64,000 nt of DNA from Physella acuta (lineage: Eukaryota; Mollusca; Gastropoda; Physidae), in NCBI RefSeq assembly GCF_028476545.1, contig NW_026731674.1, positions 1,363,501 to 1,427,500 of the forward strand, read 5' to 3'. The notes below the pieces were generated by a model. It made no database searches. It was not told the DNA's origin and saw only the letters and a list, made by a program, of their open reading frames with translations. Below are positions 1 to 10,535 of this stretch, in pieces. Position numbers and translations under genes: made by a program. Each line of letters opens with the position of its first letter. Within the stretch, counting starts at the first letter, position 1.

Positions 1-46
1 ATACAACAAATGTCCAGCCAAAAGATGCATACAACAAATGTCTGAC

Positions 47-162
47 CTGCCAGTGTTGTGTCATGGAGTGCCAGACCCCCACCTTGCCAGTACGACTCAG
101 CGCAACCAGCTGGCTGCCAATAAAGAACAGGTTGTCTACAGACACATGGAGGTCAAACACAC
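47..162 (-). CDS. KCTD3: KCTD3-like exon 10
   Basis: Reads [15 protein letters not shown], then [15 protein letters not shown] and HSMTQHWQ. The acceptor is CATGTTTCAG, with the donor GTCAGA at the left. Using 162 rather than a later AG at 135 restores the conserved IGVF...VDNLFFIG run. The first 18 exon bases are part of the neighbouring array. 116 nt. Confidence 0.88.
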
Positions 163-3100
163 CTGAAACATGGAGGTCAAACACACCTGAAACATGGAGG
201 TCAAACACACCTGAAACATGGAGGTCAAACACACCTGAAACATGGAGGTCAAACACACCTGAGAAAATATTTGACCAGACCAACAAAATGCAGGGATGTG
301 ACCAGACCATCAAAGTTTTTTGGGTTTGTGTTGTTGTTTTTTTTGCGGAAACTGATGAGAATACTCCTGGGGAAGTTCCTTTGAAAAACCGACAGGGTGC
401 AATTTGGTGCCCCAGGTTATTCCTTAAGCGCTATGGCCCATACATTAGTTTTAAAGAGTGTGATAAATATGGATAAGAAGTAGTACTATAGTCGTTCACA
501 ATATACTAAATCAGGCGCGCCCAGTGCAGGGTGCAATATGGCGCCCTAGACTATCCCGTCAGCGCTATGGCGCCTATATTCATTTCAAAAAGGTTGATAG
601 ACAATGTATGACCTAAAACCTGATAATGTATGACCTAAACCCTGGTAATGTATGACCTAAACACTGATAATGTATGACCTATCTGTCTGCTGTCTCCATC
701 GTCCCATACGGCCCAGAGCCAGACCGTGGAGCCAGCTGAGGCGGCCACCATCTTGCTGTTGTCCTGGCTGGAGGTGACCACTTTAGCATTGAGGGCCACC
801 CTCTCCACCTGGCTCTCCATGTGCTGGCTCGTCCACAGCAGGTGCCAGCCGGTGGAATCCTTCATCCTACAGGTACACACACAGCAGTTAGCCACAGCTC
901 AAACATTTAACCACATAGCCACAGCTCAAACATTTAACCACATAGCCACAGCTCAAATATTTAACCACATAGCCACAGTTCAAACATTTAACCACAGCTC
1001 AAACATTTAACCACATAGCCACAGCTCAAACATTTAACCACATAGCCACAGCTCAAACATTTAACCACATAGCCACAGCTCAAACATTTAACCACATAGC
1101 CACAGCTCAAACATTTAACCACATAGCCACAGCTCAAACATTTAACCACATAGCCACAGCTCAAACATTTAACCACATAGCCACAGCTCAAACATTTAAC
1201 CACATAGCCACAGCTCAAACATTTAACCACATAGCCACATGACATCTACGCACAACCTGCAGCAATAGAGCACTGACCTGAAGCAGGAGATGAAGTGGGG
1301 GTAGGCAGCACAGATCCAGTTTTGGTGGCCTCTCAACATTGTTACACTTAAGGCAGTCCTATCTGAGAGAATATCAACAACATTGTTACACTTAAGGCAG
1401 TCCTATCTGAGAGAATATCAACAACATTGTTACACTTAAGGCAGTCCTATATGAGAGAATATCAACAACATTGTTACACTTAAGGCAGTCCTATCTGAGA
1501 GAATATCAACAACATTGTTACACTTAAGGCAGTCCTATCTGAGAGAATATCAACAACATTGTTACACTTAAGGCAGTCCTATCTGAGAGAATATCAACAA
1601 CATTGTTACACTTAAGGCAGTCCTATATGAGAGAATATCAACAACATTGTTACACTTAAGGCAGTCCTATCTGAGAGAATATCAACAACATTGTTACACT
1701 TAAGGCAGTCCTATATGAGAGAATATCAACAACATTGTTACACTTAAGGCAGTCCTAGCTGAGAGAATATCAACAACATTGTTACACTTAAGGCAGTCCT
1801 ATCTGAGAGAATATCAACAACATTGTTACACTTAAGTCAGTCCTAGCTGAGAGAATATCAACAACATTGTTACACTTAAGGCCTAGCTGAGAGAATATCA
1901 ACAACATTGTTACACTTAAGGCAGTCCTAGCTGAGAGAATATCAACAACATTGTTACACTTAAGGCAGTCCTATCTGAGAGAATATCAACAACATTGTTA
2001 CACTTAAGGCAGTCCTATATGAGAGAATATCAACAACATTGTTACACTTAAGGCAGTCCTATCTGAGAGAATATCAACAACATTGTTACACTTAAGGCAG
2101 TCCTATATGAGAGAATATCAACAACATTGTTACACTTAAGGCAGTCCTAGCTGAGAGAATATCAACAACATTGTTACACTTAAGGCAGTCCTATCTGAGA
2201 GAATATCAACAACATTGTTACACTTAAGGCCTAGCTGAGAGAATATCAACAACATTGTTACACTTAAGGCAGTCCTAGCTGAGAGAATATCAACAACATT
2301 GTTACACTTAAGGCAGTCCTATCTGAGAGAATATCAACAACATTGTTACACTTAAGGCAGTCCTATATGAGAGAATATCAACAACATTGTTACACTTAAG
2401 GCAGTCCTAGCTGAGAGAATATCAACAACATTGTTACACTTAAGGCAGTCCTAGCTGAGAGAATATCAACAACATTGTTACACTTAAGGCAGTCCTAGCT
2501 GAGAGAATATCAACAACATTGTTACACTTAAGGCAGTCCTATCTGAGAGAATATCAACAACATTGTTACACTTAAGGCAGTCCAAGCTATAGACTGAGCT
2601 GGACATTCTAGGGTTAGGGTTAGCAATGTTTACCTTGTTTGTGTAGGCTGGTATAGACTGAAGTGGACATTCTAACAATGTTTACCTTGTTTGTGTAGGC
2701 TGGTATAGACTGAAGTGGACATTCTAGCAATGTTTACCTTGTTTGTGTAGGCTGGTATAGACTGAAGTGGACTTGATACCAGGTGATGACAATCTGAAGT
2801 GGAGGCATCAACAAGTTGGTTGAAGGTATTTTCACATTGTACCCGCTGGGTCATATGGATGGATGACATGGATGGGTGAGATGGATGGGTCATTTGGATG
2901 GATGACATGGATGGGTGAGATGGATGGATGACATGGATGGGTGAGATGGATGGATGACATGGATGGGTGAGATGGATGGATGACATGGATGGGTCATTTG
3001 GATGGATGACATGGATGGGTGAGATGGATGGGTCATTTGGATGGATGACATGGATGGGTGAGATGGATGGATGACATGGATGGGTGAGATGGATGGATGA

Positions 3101-6100
3101 CATGGATGGGTGAGATGGATGGATGACATGGATGGGTCATTTGGATGGATGACATGGATGGGTGAGATGGATGGGTCATTTGGATGGATGACATGGATGG
3201 GTGAGATGGATGGGTGAGATGGATGGGTCATTTGGATGGATGACATGGATGGGTGAGATGGATGGGTGAGATGGATGGGTCATTTGGATGGATGACATGG
3301 ATGGGTGAGATGGATGGGTCATTTGGATGGATGACATGGATGGGTGAGATGGATGGGTCATTTGGATGGATGACATGGATGGGTGAGATGGATGGGTCAT
3401 TTGGATGGATGACATGGATGGGTGAGATGGATGGGTCATTTGGATGGATGACATGGATGGGTGAGATGGATGGGTCATTTGGATGGATGACATGGATGGA
3501 TGACATGGATGGGTCATTTGGATGGATGAGATGGATGGGTGAGATGGATGGGTGAGATGGATGGGTCATTTGGATGGATGACATGGATGGGTGAGATGGA
3601 TGGGTCATTTGGATGGATGACATGGATGGATGACATGGATGGGTGAGATGGATGGGTCATTTGGATGGATGACATGGATGGGTGAGATGGATGGGTCATT
3701 TGGATGGATGACATGGATGGATGACATGGATGGATGACATGGATGGGTGAGATGGATGGGTCATTTGGATGGATGACATGGATGGGTGAGATGGATGGGT
3801 CATTTGGATGGATGACATGGATGGGTGACATGGATGGATGACATGGATGGGTGACATGGATGGATGACATGGATGGATGACATGGATGGATGACATGGAT
3901 GGATGACATGGATGGATGACATGGATGGATGACATGGATGGATGACATGGATGGGTGAGATGGATGGGTGAGATGGGTGGGTGAGATGGGTGGCTAGGCT
4001 AAAAGATGCTGCAAACACCCACCTGCCCTGAGGATGTGGATGACTTGACCTTTGACCCTCACCACTCTCCACACTGACCACAGAGAGCCTGGAGGAGTTA
4101 GGCAGAGGTGGAGCTGGCCATGAGAAACATGCAATCAATCAGCATGTGCTTACATCAGCATGTGCTTACAGCAACATGTGCTTACATCTTCTAGCTATTT
4201 TGTGTTACAGGGGCTTCACTTACACACGTGGGCTTTCAGTTTTTTTTTTACATTGGATAAATGGGACACACACTTGTCCTGCCACACACACACGTCCTGC
4301 CACACACACACACACACCCTGCCACACACAAACCAGTTAAAAATGTACTCACCAGGAGGATGAAAGTAGCCATGAAATAGAACATCACCGCAAGAAGAAT
4401 GATCTAAATCTTCACACAAGGAAAGACGCCGCACTGAAAGTAGACATGACTGCACATCAACCACACAAAGAGAGGGAGACATCAACCACAGAGAGGGAGA
4501 CATAAATCTTACATAAAGAGGAGAGGGAGGAGTTAGAAACCTACCTAAAGCATTAGAGAGGGAGGAGTTAGAAACCTACCTAAAGCATTAGAGAGGGAGG
4601 AGTTAGAAACCTACCTAAAGCATTAGAGAGGGAGGAGTTAGAAACCTACCTAAAGCATTAGAGAGGGAGGAGTTAGAAACCTACCTAAAGCATTAGAGAG
4701 GGAGGAGTTAGAAACCTACCTAAAGCATTAGAGAGGGAGGAGTTAGAAACCTACCTAAAGCATTAGAGAGGGAGGAGTTAGAAACCTACCTAAAGCATTA
4801 GAGAGGGAGGAGTTAGAAACCTACCTAAAGCATTAGAGAGGGAGGAGTTAGAAACCTACCTAAAGCATTAGAGAGGGAGGAGTTAGAAACCTACCTAAAG
4901 CATTAGAGAGGGAGGAGTTAGAAACCTACCTAAAGCATTAGAGAGGGAGGAGTTAGAAACCTACCTAAAGCATTAGAGAGGGAGGAGTTAGAAACCTACC
5001 TAAAGCATTAGAGAGGGAGGAGTTAGAAACCTACCTAAAGCATTAGAGAGGGAGGAGTTAGAAACCTACCTAAAGCATTAGAGAGGGAGGAGTTAGAAAC
5101 CTACCTAAAGCATTAGAGAGGGAGGAGTTAGAAACCTACCTAAAGCATTAGAGAGGGAGGAGTTAGAAACCTACCTAAAGCATTAGAGAGGGAGGAGTTA
5201 GAAACCTACCTAAAGCATTAGAGAGGGAGGAGTTAGAAACCTACCTAAAGCATTAGAGAGGGAGGAGTTAGAAACCTACCTAAAGCATTAGAGAGGGAGG
5301 AGTTAGAAACCTACCTAAAGCATTAGAGAGGGAGGAGTTAGAAACCTACCTAAAGCATTAGAGAGGGAGGAGTTAGAAACCTACCTAAAGCATTAGAGAG
5401 GGAGGAGTTAGAAACCTACCTAAAGCATTAGAGAGGGAGGAGTTAGAAACCTACCTAAAGCATTAGAGAGGGAGGAGTTAGAAACCTACCTAAAGCATTA
5501 GAGAGGGAGGAGTTAGAAACCTACCTAAAGCATTAGAGAGGGAGGAGTTAGAAACCTACCTAAAGCATTAGAGAGGGAGGAGTTAGAAACCTACCTAAAG
5601 CATTAGAGAGGGAGGAGTTAGAAACCTACCTAAAGCATTAGAGAGGGAGGAGTTAGAAACCTACCTAAAGCATTAGAGAGGGAGGAGTTAGAAACCTACC
5701 TAAAGCATTAGAGAGGGAGGAGTTAGAAACCTACCTAAAGCATTAGAGAGGGAGGAGTTAGAAACCTACCTAAAGCATTAGAGAGGGAGGAGTTAGAAAC
5801 CTACCTAAAGCATTAGAGAGGGAGGAGTTAGAAACCTACCTAAAGCATTAGAGAGGGAGGAGTTAGAAACCTACCTAAAGCATTAGAGAGGGAGGAGTTA
5901 GAAACCTACCTAAAGCATTAATCCCGTAGAACTCTGCCTCGTGCCTCAGTGCAGATATGTCAACATTTCTGGAGGAACATTTTCATTTTAGCATGGATGT
6001 GTCAAGTGATGCAGATTATAGAGTGTAGCTGATGTGTAGCGTGTGACAGATGTATAGAGTGTAGGTGATGTGTAGCGTGTGACAGATGTATAGAGTGTAG

Positions 6101-9100
6101 GTGACGTGTAGCGTGTGACAGATGTATAGAGTGTAGGTAATGTGTAGCGTGTGACAGATGTATAGAGTGTAGGTGACATGTATAGTGTAGCTGACGTGTA
6201 GCGTGTGACAGATGTATGGAGTGTGGGTGACGTGTAGCGTGTGACAGATGTATAGAGTGTAGGTGATGTGTATAGTGTAGCTGACGTGTAGCAGACGTGT
6301 AGCAGATTATAGACTGCAGCGGCACCAACATAAGACAGTACATCTCACCTTAAGCTGATCTCTTTTGTACGCAAGAAGTTCAACAACACAGCAAATAGTT
6401 TGGGATCACGTGTAGCGTGTGACAGATGTATGGAGTGTGGGTGACGTGTAGCGTGTGACAGATGTATAGAGTGTAGGTGATGTGTATAGTGTAGCTGACG
6501 TGTAGCAGACGTGTAGCAGATTATAGACTGCAGCGGCACCAACATAAGACAGTACATCTCACCTTAAGCTGATCTCTTTTGTACGCAAGAAGTTCAACAA
6601 CACAGCAAATAGTTTGGGATCGCGATCAATAAAAATCTAATCAACATGATAGATAAAAACCTAATTAACAGTAATAAGGGAAAGTAATAGTCAAAACCAA
6701 ATCATTAAAAAGGTTAAGCAAATTATTTGGTTGTTGACCTTAAAATAAGACTAAACATTGAAACTTTTTAAAAATGAAAATAAACACAGAAAAAACAGCA
6801 GATCTATTTAAAATAGCTATTATAAGTGGATCTGATAAGCTTGTGATTTAGACATAGCTGCATTTAGTTTTCAGTAAACCCAACACGTCAGTGGAAGTTG
6901 TAAAATTTACTTTAAAAGAAAAAGTAATTTAAACTAATTGTTTCATGTTACATCACATTACACTGTCATCGGATCTTTAACCAGTGGCTAATTTGAAACT
7001 AATAGGTTTGGTGAAAATTTGTTCCCAAGTTACACACATTTAGTAGCAATCATGGGGATAAAAGGATCAAGTAAAAGAGTAAAACATCCACTAAATTATT
7101 TCAAGAAACAAATGTCAACTGATGAGCTGACAAACTTAGAGTACCAAGAACAATAATGGAGTGCTGTCACGCTTACCGCTCCAGTTTGGTCCCTGTCTGA
7201 TGAAATTCTTCCACTGAGCAAGCTGGGAGCAAATCAAAAGTATGGCCATCAACACATTTCAGCTTCATTTTAAAAATACAATCATTATACTGAGAAACAG
7301 TTGCAGACGTGAAAGGAATAATACTGAAAAACAGTTGCAGACATGAATGAGAAACAGTTGCAGATGTGAATGGAATAATACTGAAAAACAGTTGCAGACA
7401 TGAATGAGAAACAGTTGCAGATGTGAATGAAATAATACTGAGAAATAGTTGCAGAGGTGAATGGAATAATTATGAGAAACAGTTGCAGACGTGAATGAGA
7501 AACAGTTGCAGATGTGAATGAGAAACAGTTGCAGATGTGAATGGAATAATTATGAGAAACAGTTGCAGACGTGAATGAGAAACAGTTGCAGATGTGAATG
7601 GAATAATACTGAGAAACAGTTGCAGACGTGAATGAGAAACAGTTGCAGATGTGAATGGAATAATACTGAGAAACAGTTGCAGACGTGAATGAAGAACAGT
7701 TGCAGATGTGAATGGAATAATACTGAGAAACAGTTGCAGACGTGAATGAGAAACAGTTGCAGATGTGAATGGAATAATTATGAGAAACAGTTGCAGACAT
7801 GAATGAGAAACAGTTGCAGATGTGAATGGAATAATACTGAGAAACAGTTGCAGACGTGAATGAGAAACAGTTGCAGATGTGAATGGAATAATACTGAGAA
7901 ACAGTTGCAGACGTGAATGAGAAACAGTTGCAGATGTGAATGGAATAACACTGAGAAACAGTTGCAGACGTGAATGAGAAACAGTTGCAGATGTGAATGG
8001 AATAATACTGAGAAACAGTTGCAGACGTGAATGAGAAACAGTTGCAGATGTGAATGGAATAATACTGAGAAACAGTTGCAGACGTGAAAGAGAAACAGTT
8101 GCAGATGTGAATGGAATAATACTGAGAAACAGTTGCAGACATGAATGAGAAACAGTTGCAGATGTGAATGGAATAATACTGAGAGAAAAATTGCAGACGT
8201 GAATGAAAGACACACAAACCTGGTGAAAAATGTGTCAGGGTTCCAAGTCAATGTTTGTCTGGAGGTGGAAAATCTGCAAAAATAACAAGGGTATCAATTA
8301 TTGCCTTGACACGCTGTTAGTGTCATGACACCACTCTATTAGTGCCATGACACCACACACTGTTAGTGCCATGACACCACACTCAGTGCCATGACACCAC
8401 ACACTGTTAGTGCCATGACATCACACGCTGTTAGTGCCATGACATCACACGCTGTTAGTGCCATGACATCACACGCTGTTTGTGCCATGACACCACACAC
8501 TGTTAGTGCCATGACATCACACACTGTTAGTGCCATGACATCACACTCTGTTAGTGCCATGACACCACACTCTGTTAGTGCCATGACACCACACACTGTT
8601 AGTGCCATGACACCACACACTGTTAGTGCCATGACACCACACTGTAAGTGCCATGACACCACACTCTGTTAGTGCCATGACACCACACACTGTTAGTGCC
8701 ATGACACCACTCTGTTAGTGCCATGACACCACACTTAGTGCCATGACACCACACTCTGTTAGTGCCATGACATCACAAGCTGTTAGTGCCATGACACCAC
8801 ACTTAGTGCCATGACACCACTCTGTTAGTGCCATGACACCACACTCTGTTAGTGCCATGACACCACACTCTGTTAGTGCCATGACACCACACTGTAAGTG
8901 CCATGACACCACAGACTGTTAGTGCCATGACACCACAGACTGTTAGTGCCATGACACCACACTCTGTTAGTGCCATGACATCACAAGCTGTTAGTGCCAT
9001 GACACCACACTTAGTGCCATGACACCACTCTGTTTGTGCCATGACACCACACTCTGTTAGTGCCATGACACCACACACTGTTAGTGCCATGACACCACAG

Positions 9101-10093
9101 ACTGTTAGTGCCATGACACCACACTGTAAGTGCCATGACACCACACTCTGTTAGTGCCATGACACCACACACTGTTAGTGCCATGACACCACACTGTAAG
9201 TGCCATGACACCACAGACTGTTAGTGCCATGACACCACAGACTGTTAGTGCCATGACACCACACACTGTTAGTGCCATGACACCACACTCTGTTAGTGCC
9301 ATGACACCACACTCTGTTAGTGCCATGACACCACACTCTGTTAGTGCCATGACACCACAGACTGTTAGTGCCATGACACCACACTCAGTGCCATGACACC
9401 ACTCTGTTAGTGCCATGACACCACACACTATTAGTGCCATGACACCACTCTGTTAGTGCCATGACACCACCCACTATTAGTGCCATGACACCACACTCAG
9501 TGTCATGACACCACACTGTAAGTGCCATGACACCACACTGTTAGTGTCATGACACCACACACTAGGCCTAGTATTAGTTAGTTAGGCCTAATTATATAAT
9601 AGTTTAAATAAAGTTAGGCCTAGCCTTAGGCCTATTTATATATTTATTAAAAATTATTAGGCCTAGTACAAATTTATTAGGGATAGAAATAAAAAAAAAT
9701 AGCTGATAGCAGTGAGTGAGATAGGCCCTAGCTACTTTTAGCTACTGCTAGATCTAATTTTACAGTATTTTAGTAAATTAGTAGTCTAGATCTAGACTAG
9801 AGTCTGACTAGACTGTCACTAGATCTAGTAGACTTAGACTCACTAGAATCTAGATCAAGTAGTACTAGATCAAGATCTGGTAGTACTAGATCTAGTAGTA
9901 CTAGTTTGTAGAACAGTGGCTTACTAGATCTATTAGTACTAGTGTATTTAGTATTTAACTATTTACTATTAGAATCTACTAAGCTTAGTAGTTAGTAGGC
10001 TTAGGGCTTAGTTAGGGGCTTAGGTAGATTCTACCTTGTTCCGCCAACATTGAGATGTACAATTTCACTTGACGTAGTAGTAGTGCTTGTCAT
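47..10093 (-). CDS. KCTD3: KCTD3/SHKBP1-like BTB plus WD40 protein, 5' part of gene (10 exons in window)
   Basis: Ten exons joined at GT-AG borders give 795 nt (265 codons) with no stop and consistent phases; exon spans are listed separately. Residues 10-105 or so form a BTB/T1 domain ([44 protein letters not shown]), followed by LVRRL, a linker, and propeller-like blades with [18 protein letters not shown] and TGKVGVW. From memory this order and these motifs match vertebrate KCTD3 and SHKBP1, which are paralogs, so the invertebrate gene probably predates their split. KCTD3 is reported to regulate HCN3 channels and SHKBP1 to bind SH3KBP1; the function here is inferred only. The linker is shorter than in human KCTD3. 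The 3' end lies off the left edge. Most introns carry a private minisatellite. Confidence 0.93.
145..262 (+). repeat. 24-bp minisatellite containing the exon 10 acceptor
   Basis: About five 24-bp units. On the minus strand each unit carries a TTTCAG acceptor followed by GTGTGTTTGACCTCCATG, the true start of KCTD3-like exon 10. Confidence 0.9.
263..600. other. Intron 9 interior with two related diverged repeat fragments
   Basis: No exon seen. Two segments (about 390-450 and 525-590) share the pattern GGGTGCAAT, TGGCGCCC-like and GCGCTATGG...CC; a third relative with GGCCCATACACTTATTTTAA lies near 10967. They look like copies of a dispersed repeat. Family not recognised. Confidence 0.35.
601..680 (+). 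repeat. 22-bp short array at the exon 9 donor
   Basis: Four imperfect units carrying TGTATGACCT. On the minus strand each reads TTTAG or ATAG followed by GTCATACATT, the same as the exon 9 donor context. Confidence 0.8.
679..866 (-). CDS. KCTD3: KCTD3-like exon 9
   Basis: The longest exon seen for this gene, 188 nt. Contains [20 protein letters not shown] and [14 protein letters not shown], a propeller blade matching KCTD3. Acceptor TACCTGTAG, donor GTCATA (not a strong consensus). Confidence 0.9.
890..1240 (+). repeat. 27-bp minisatellite in KCTD3-like intron 8
   Basis: About 13 units with core CACAGCTCAAACATTTAACC. It fills most of the intron between exons 8 and 9. The period is divisible by three, hence an open but meaningless minus-strand frame. 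Confidence 0.95.
1278..1329 (-). CDS. KCTD3: KCTD3-like exon 8
   Basis: Reads [16 protein letters not shown] with split codons at both ends. Donor GTCAGT. The acceptor TTGAGAG is weak and sits directly beside the 44-bp array. Homology to the KCTD3 HHNWIVAAY segment supports it. 52 nt. Confidence 0.85.
1330..2584 (+). repeat. 44-bp minisatellite in KCTD3-like intron 7
   Basis: About 28 units with core AACATTGTTACACTTAAGGC and a variable TATCTGAG/TAGCTGAG/TATATGAG position; two units lack about 8 bp. On the minus strand units contain an acceptor-like GATATTCTCTCAG. The array begins directly at the exon 8 acceptor. Confidence 0.95.
2586..2775 (+). repeat. 52-bp tandem repeat in intron 7
   Basis: Three to four units with TGTTTACCTTGTTTGTGTAG and CTGGTATAGACTGAAGTGGA. 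On the minus strand each unit has AAACAAG followed by GTAAAC (donor-like) and CCACTTCAG (acceptor-like). No exon of this gene is assigned here. Confidence 0.85.
2856..3998 (+). repeat. GATGGATGACAT-type compound minisatellite in intron 7
   Basis: Mixed 13-14-bp units (GGATGGATGACAT, GGATGGGTGAGAT, GGATGGGTCATTT) in changing order. The minus strand is strongly pyrimidine-rich. The many open frames across it are artefacts. Confidence 0.95.
4023..4088 (-). CDS. KCTD3: KCTD3-like exon 7
   Basis: Reads [18 protein letters not shown] then LRA and a split Gly codon. The acceptor ends CTAACTCCTCCAG, with a clear pyrimidine tract and branch-like CTAAC; the donor is GTGGGT. A second acceptor at 4113 is possible but gives a frame that joins poorly to KCTD3. 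66 nt. Confidence 0.78.
4250..4335 (+). repeat. Imperfect CA-rich simple repeat
   Basis: CACACA runs broken by CCTGCCACAC, inside KCTD3-like intron 6 next to the exon 6 donor. Confidence 0.8.
4353..4433 (-). CDS. KCTD3: KCTD3-like exon 6
   Basis: Reads [15 protein letters not shown] then [11 protein letters not shown], matching the KCTD3 stretch that follows the BTB domain. Acceptor CTACTTTCAG, donor GTGAGT. 81 nt. Confidence 0.92.
4527..5920 (+). repeat. 35-bp homogeneous minisatellite carrying the exon 5 donor
   Basis: About 39-40 nearly identical 35-bp units. On the minus strand each holds TAATGCTTTAG followed by GTAGGTTTCTAAC, which is the true end of exon 5 and its donor. The lack of variation suggests recent growth or homogenisation. 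Confidence 0.97.
5910..5968 (-). CDS. KCTD3: KCTD3-like exon 5
   Basis: Reads [19 protein letters not shown]. Acceptor TTCCTCCAG, donor TTTAG followed by GTAGGT. The last 11 exon bases plus the donor are the seed of the 35-bp array next to it. 59 nt. Confidence 0.93.
5995..6562 (+). repeat. Minisatellite (TGTAGCGTGTGACAGATGTA units) with a 214-bp tandem duplication
   Basis: Units of about 28-30 bp around GTGTAGCGTGTGACAGATGT. Blocks 6194-6407 and 6408-6621 are tandem copies about 214 bp long; the duplicated block includes the last 59 nt of exon 4. Confidence 0.9.
6349..6407 (-). pseudogene. Partial duplicate of KCTD3-like exon 4 inside its intron
   Basis: Copy of 6563-6621 with the same donor (GTGAGATG), reading [16 protein letters not shown]. 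The first 15 exon bases and the real acceptor are replaced by repeat sequence (TACACGT), so it is probably not spliced in. Confidence 0.85.
6563..6636 (-). CDS. KCTD3: KCTD3-like exon 4
   Basis: Begins [20 protein letters not shown] and ends with a split Arg codon. Acceptor CATGTTGATTAG, donor GTGAGA. 74 nt. A partial copy with its donor lies downstream in the intron at 6349-6407. Confidence 0.92.
6637..7176. other. KCTD3-like intron 3, AT-rich single-copy sequence
   Basis: AT-rich with no tandem array and no recognisable element. It is the only sizeable KCTD3-like intron here without a minisatellite. Confidence 0.6.
7177..7222 (-). CDS. KCTD3: KCTD3-like exon 3
   Basis: Reads [15 protein letters not shown]. 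Acceptor TTTGCTCCCAG, donor GTAAGC. 46 nt; with exon 2 it restores the T1 motif [11 protein letters not shown]. Confidence 0.9.
7290..8205 (+). repeat. Minisatellite of about 55-57 bp in KCTD3-like intron 2
   Basis: Alternating half-units GAGAAACAGTTGCAGATGTG and AATGGAATAATACTGAGAAA, about 16 full units. On the minus strand they contain CTGTTTCTCAG, acceptor-like. Three overlapping open frames are periodicity artefacts. Confidence 0.95.
8220..8273 (-). CDS. KCTD3: KCTD3-like exon 2
   Basis: Reads [17 protein letters not shown] with split codons at both ends. Acceptor TTTTTGCAG, donor GTTTGTG. Continues the T1 domain. 54 nt. Confidence 0.9.
8317..9563 (+). repeat. 24-bp minisatellite (TTAGTGCCATGACACCACAC) in KCTD3-like intron 1
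   Basis: About 52 units, with variants at the CACTC/CAGAC/CACAC position and some truncated units. It ends near the exon 2 acceptor. Open frames on both strands are not genes. Confidence 0.96.
9564..10034. other. First part of KCTD3-like intron 1, CTAG-rich DNA
   Basis: Rich in AGATCTAG, TAGGCCTA and TAGTACTAG motifs. No array, exon or element seen. Confidence 0.5.
10035..10093 (-). CDS. KCTD3: KCTD3-like exon 1 (start codon)
   Basis: Reads [19 protein letters not shown] plus the first two bases of a split Arg codon. The ATG is at 10093-10091, and the donor after ACAAG is [17 protein letters not shown] is the canonical first strand of the T1/BTB fold, which fixes the frame. 59 nt coding. 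Confidence 0.9.
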
Positions 10094-10429
10094 TATTTTA
10101 TTTATTAGATTGTACGCTGTTGATTATTATTAATAGTATATTTATAATAGTATAGATCTGTTGTTACATCATTACTAGTAACAAAATTATATCTAATCTA
10201 GATCTAGATCTACTTAATAAATAGATCTACTTAGATAATGATTTAATGGATCATAATGCCTTGTAAAATTAGAGATGTACTATTTACCCGACAGTGACGA
10301 ATATTGAAGAAAAACAAACTATGCTTACTATAAAATTCAATCAGGCTACATCTGTGATGTTTAAGAATTTATTTATAGCGTCTTCTTAAAATTTAAATAA
10401 TTATAAAGAGGAAGAAAGGTAATAGCAAG

Positions 10430-10535
10430 GGGTCGTCCATATATCACGTCACACTCGTAGGGGGGACGGTCCGTAATTTTGTGACGATGTGTGATGAGGG
10501 GGAGGGGGGTCAGATGGTGTGACGTCACATTTTTG
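10430..10535. mobile_element. DNA-transposon terminal fragment (GGGGTCGTCCATATATCACG type)
   Basis: GGGGTCGTCCATATATCACG followed by a G-rich stretch and GTGTGACGTCAC resembles terminal sequence of animal IS4EU/ISL2EU-like elements. I did not find the matching right end. It contains TGACGTCA at 10520-10527, a CRE-like palindrome. Confidence 0.35.

Noticed and set aside
2609-2622. Telomere-like GGGTTAGGGTTAG
   Set aside because: Only two units, embedded in an intronic 52-bp repeat; not a telomeric tract.
2738-2845. Candidate exon on the minus strand ([20 protein letters not shown]) with an acceptor CATATGACCCAG and donor GTAAAC
   Set aside because: It can be made phase-compatible, but only with a different frame of exon 7. 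The direct join of exon 7 to exon 8 gives [12 protein letters not shown], much closer to KCTD3. RNA could still show it as alternative.
4527-5920. Regular repeats suggesting a CRISPR array
   Set aside because: Units are contiguous with no unique spacers, and the DNA is from an intron-bearing animal genome.
7285-8251. Cys/Ser-rich repeat proteins on the minus strand
   Set aside because: Minisatellite inside a KCTD3-like intron; three overlapping frames are open at once. Only 8220-8273 is exon.
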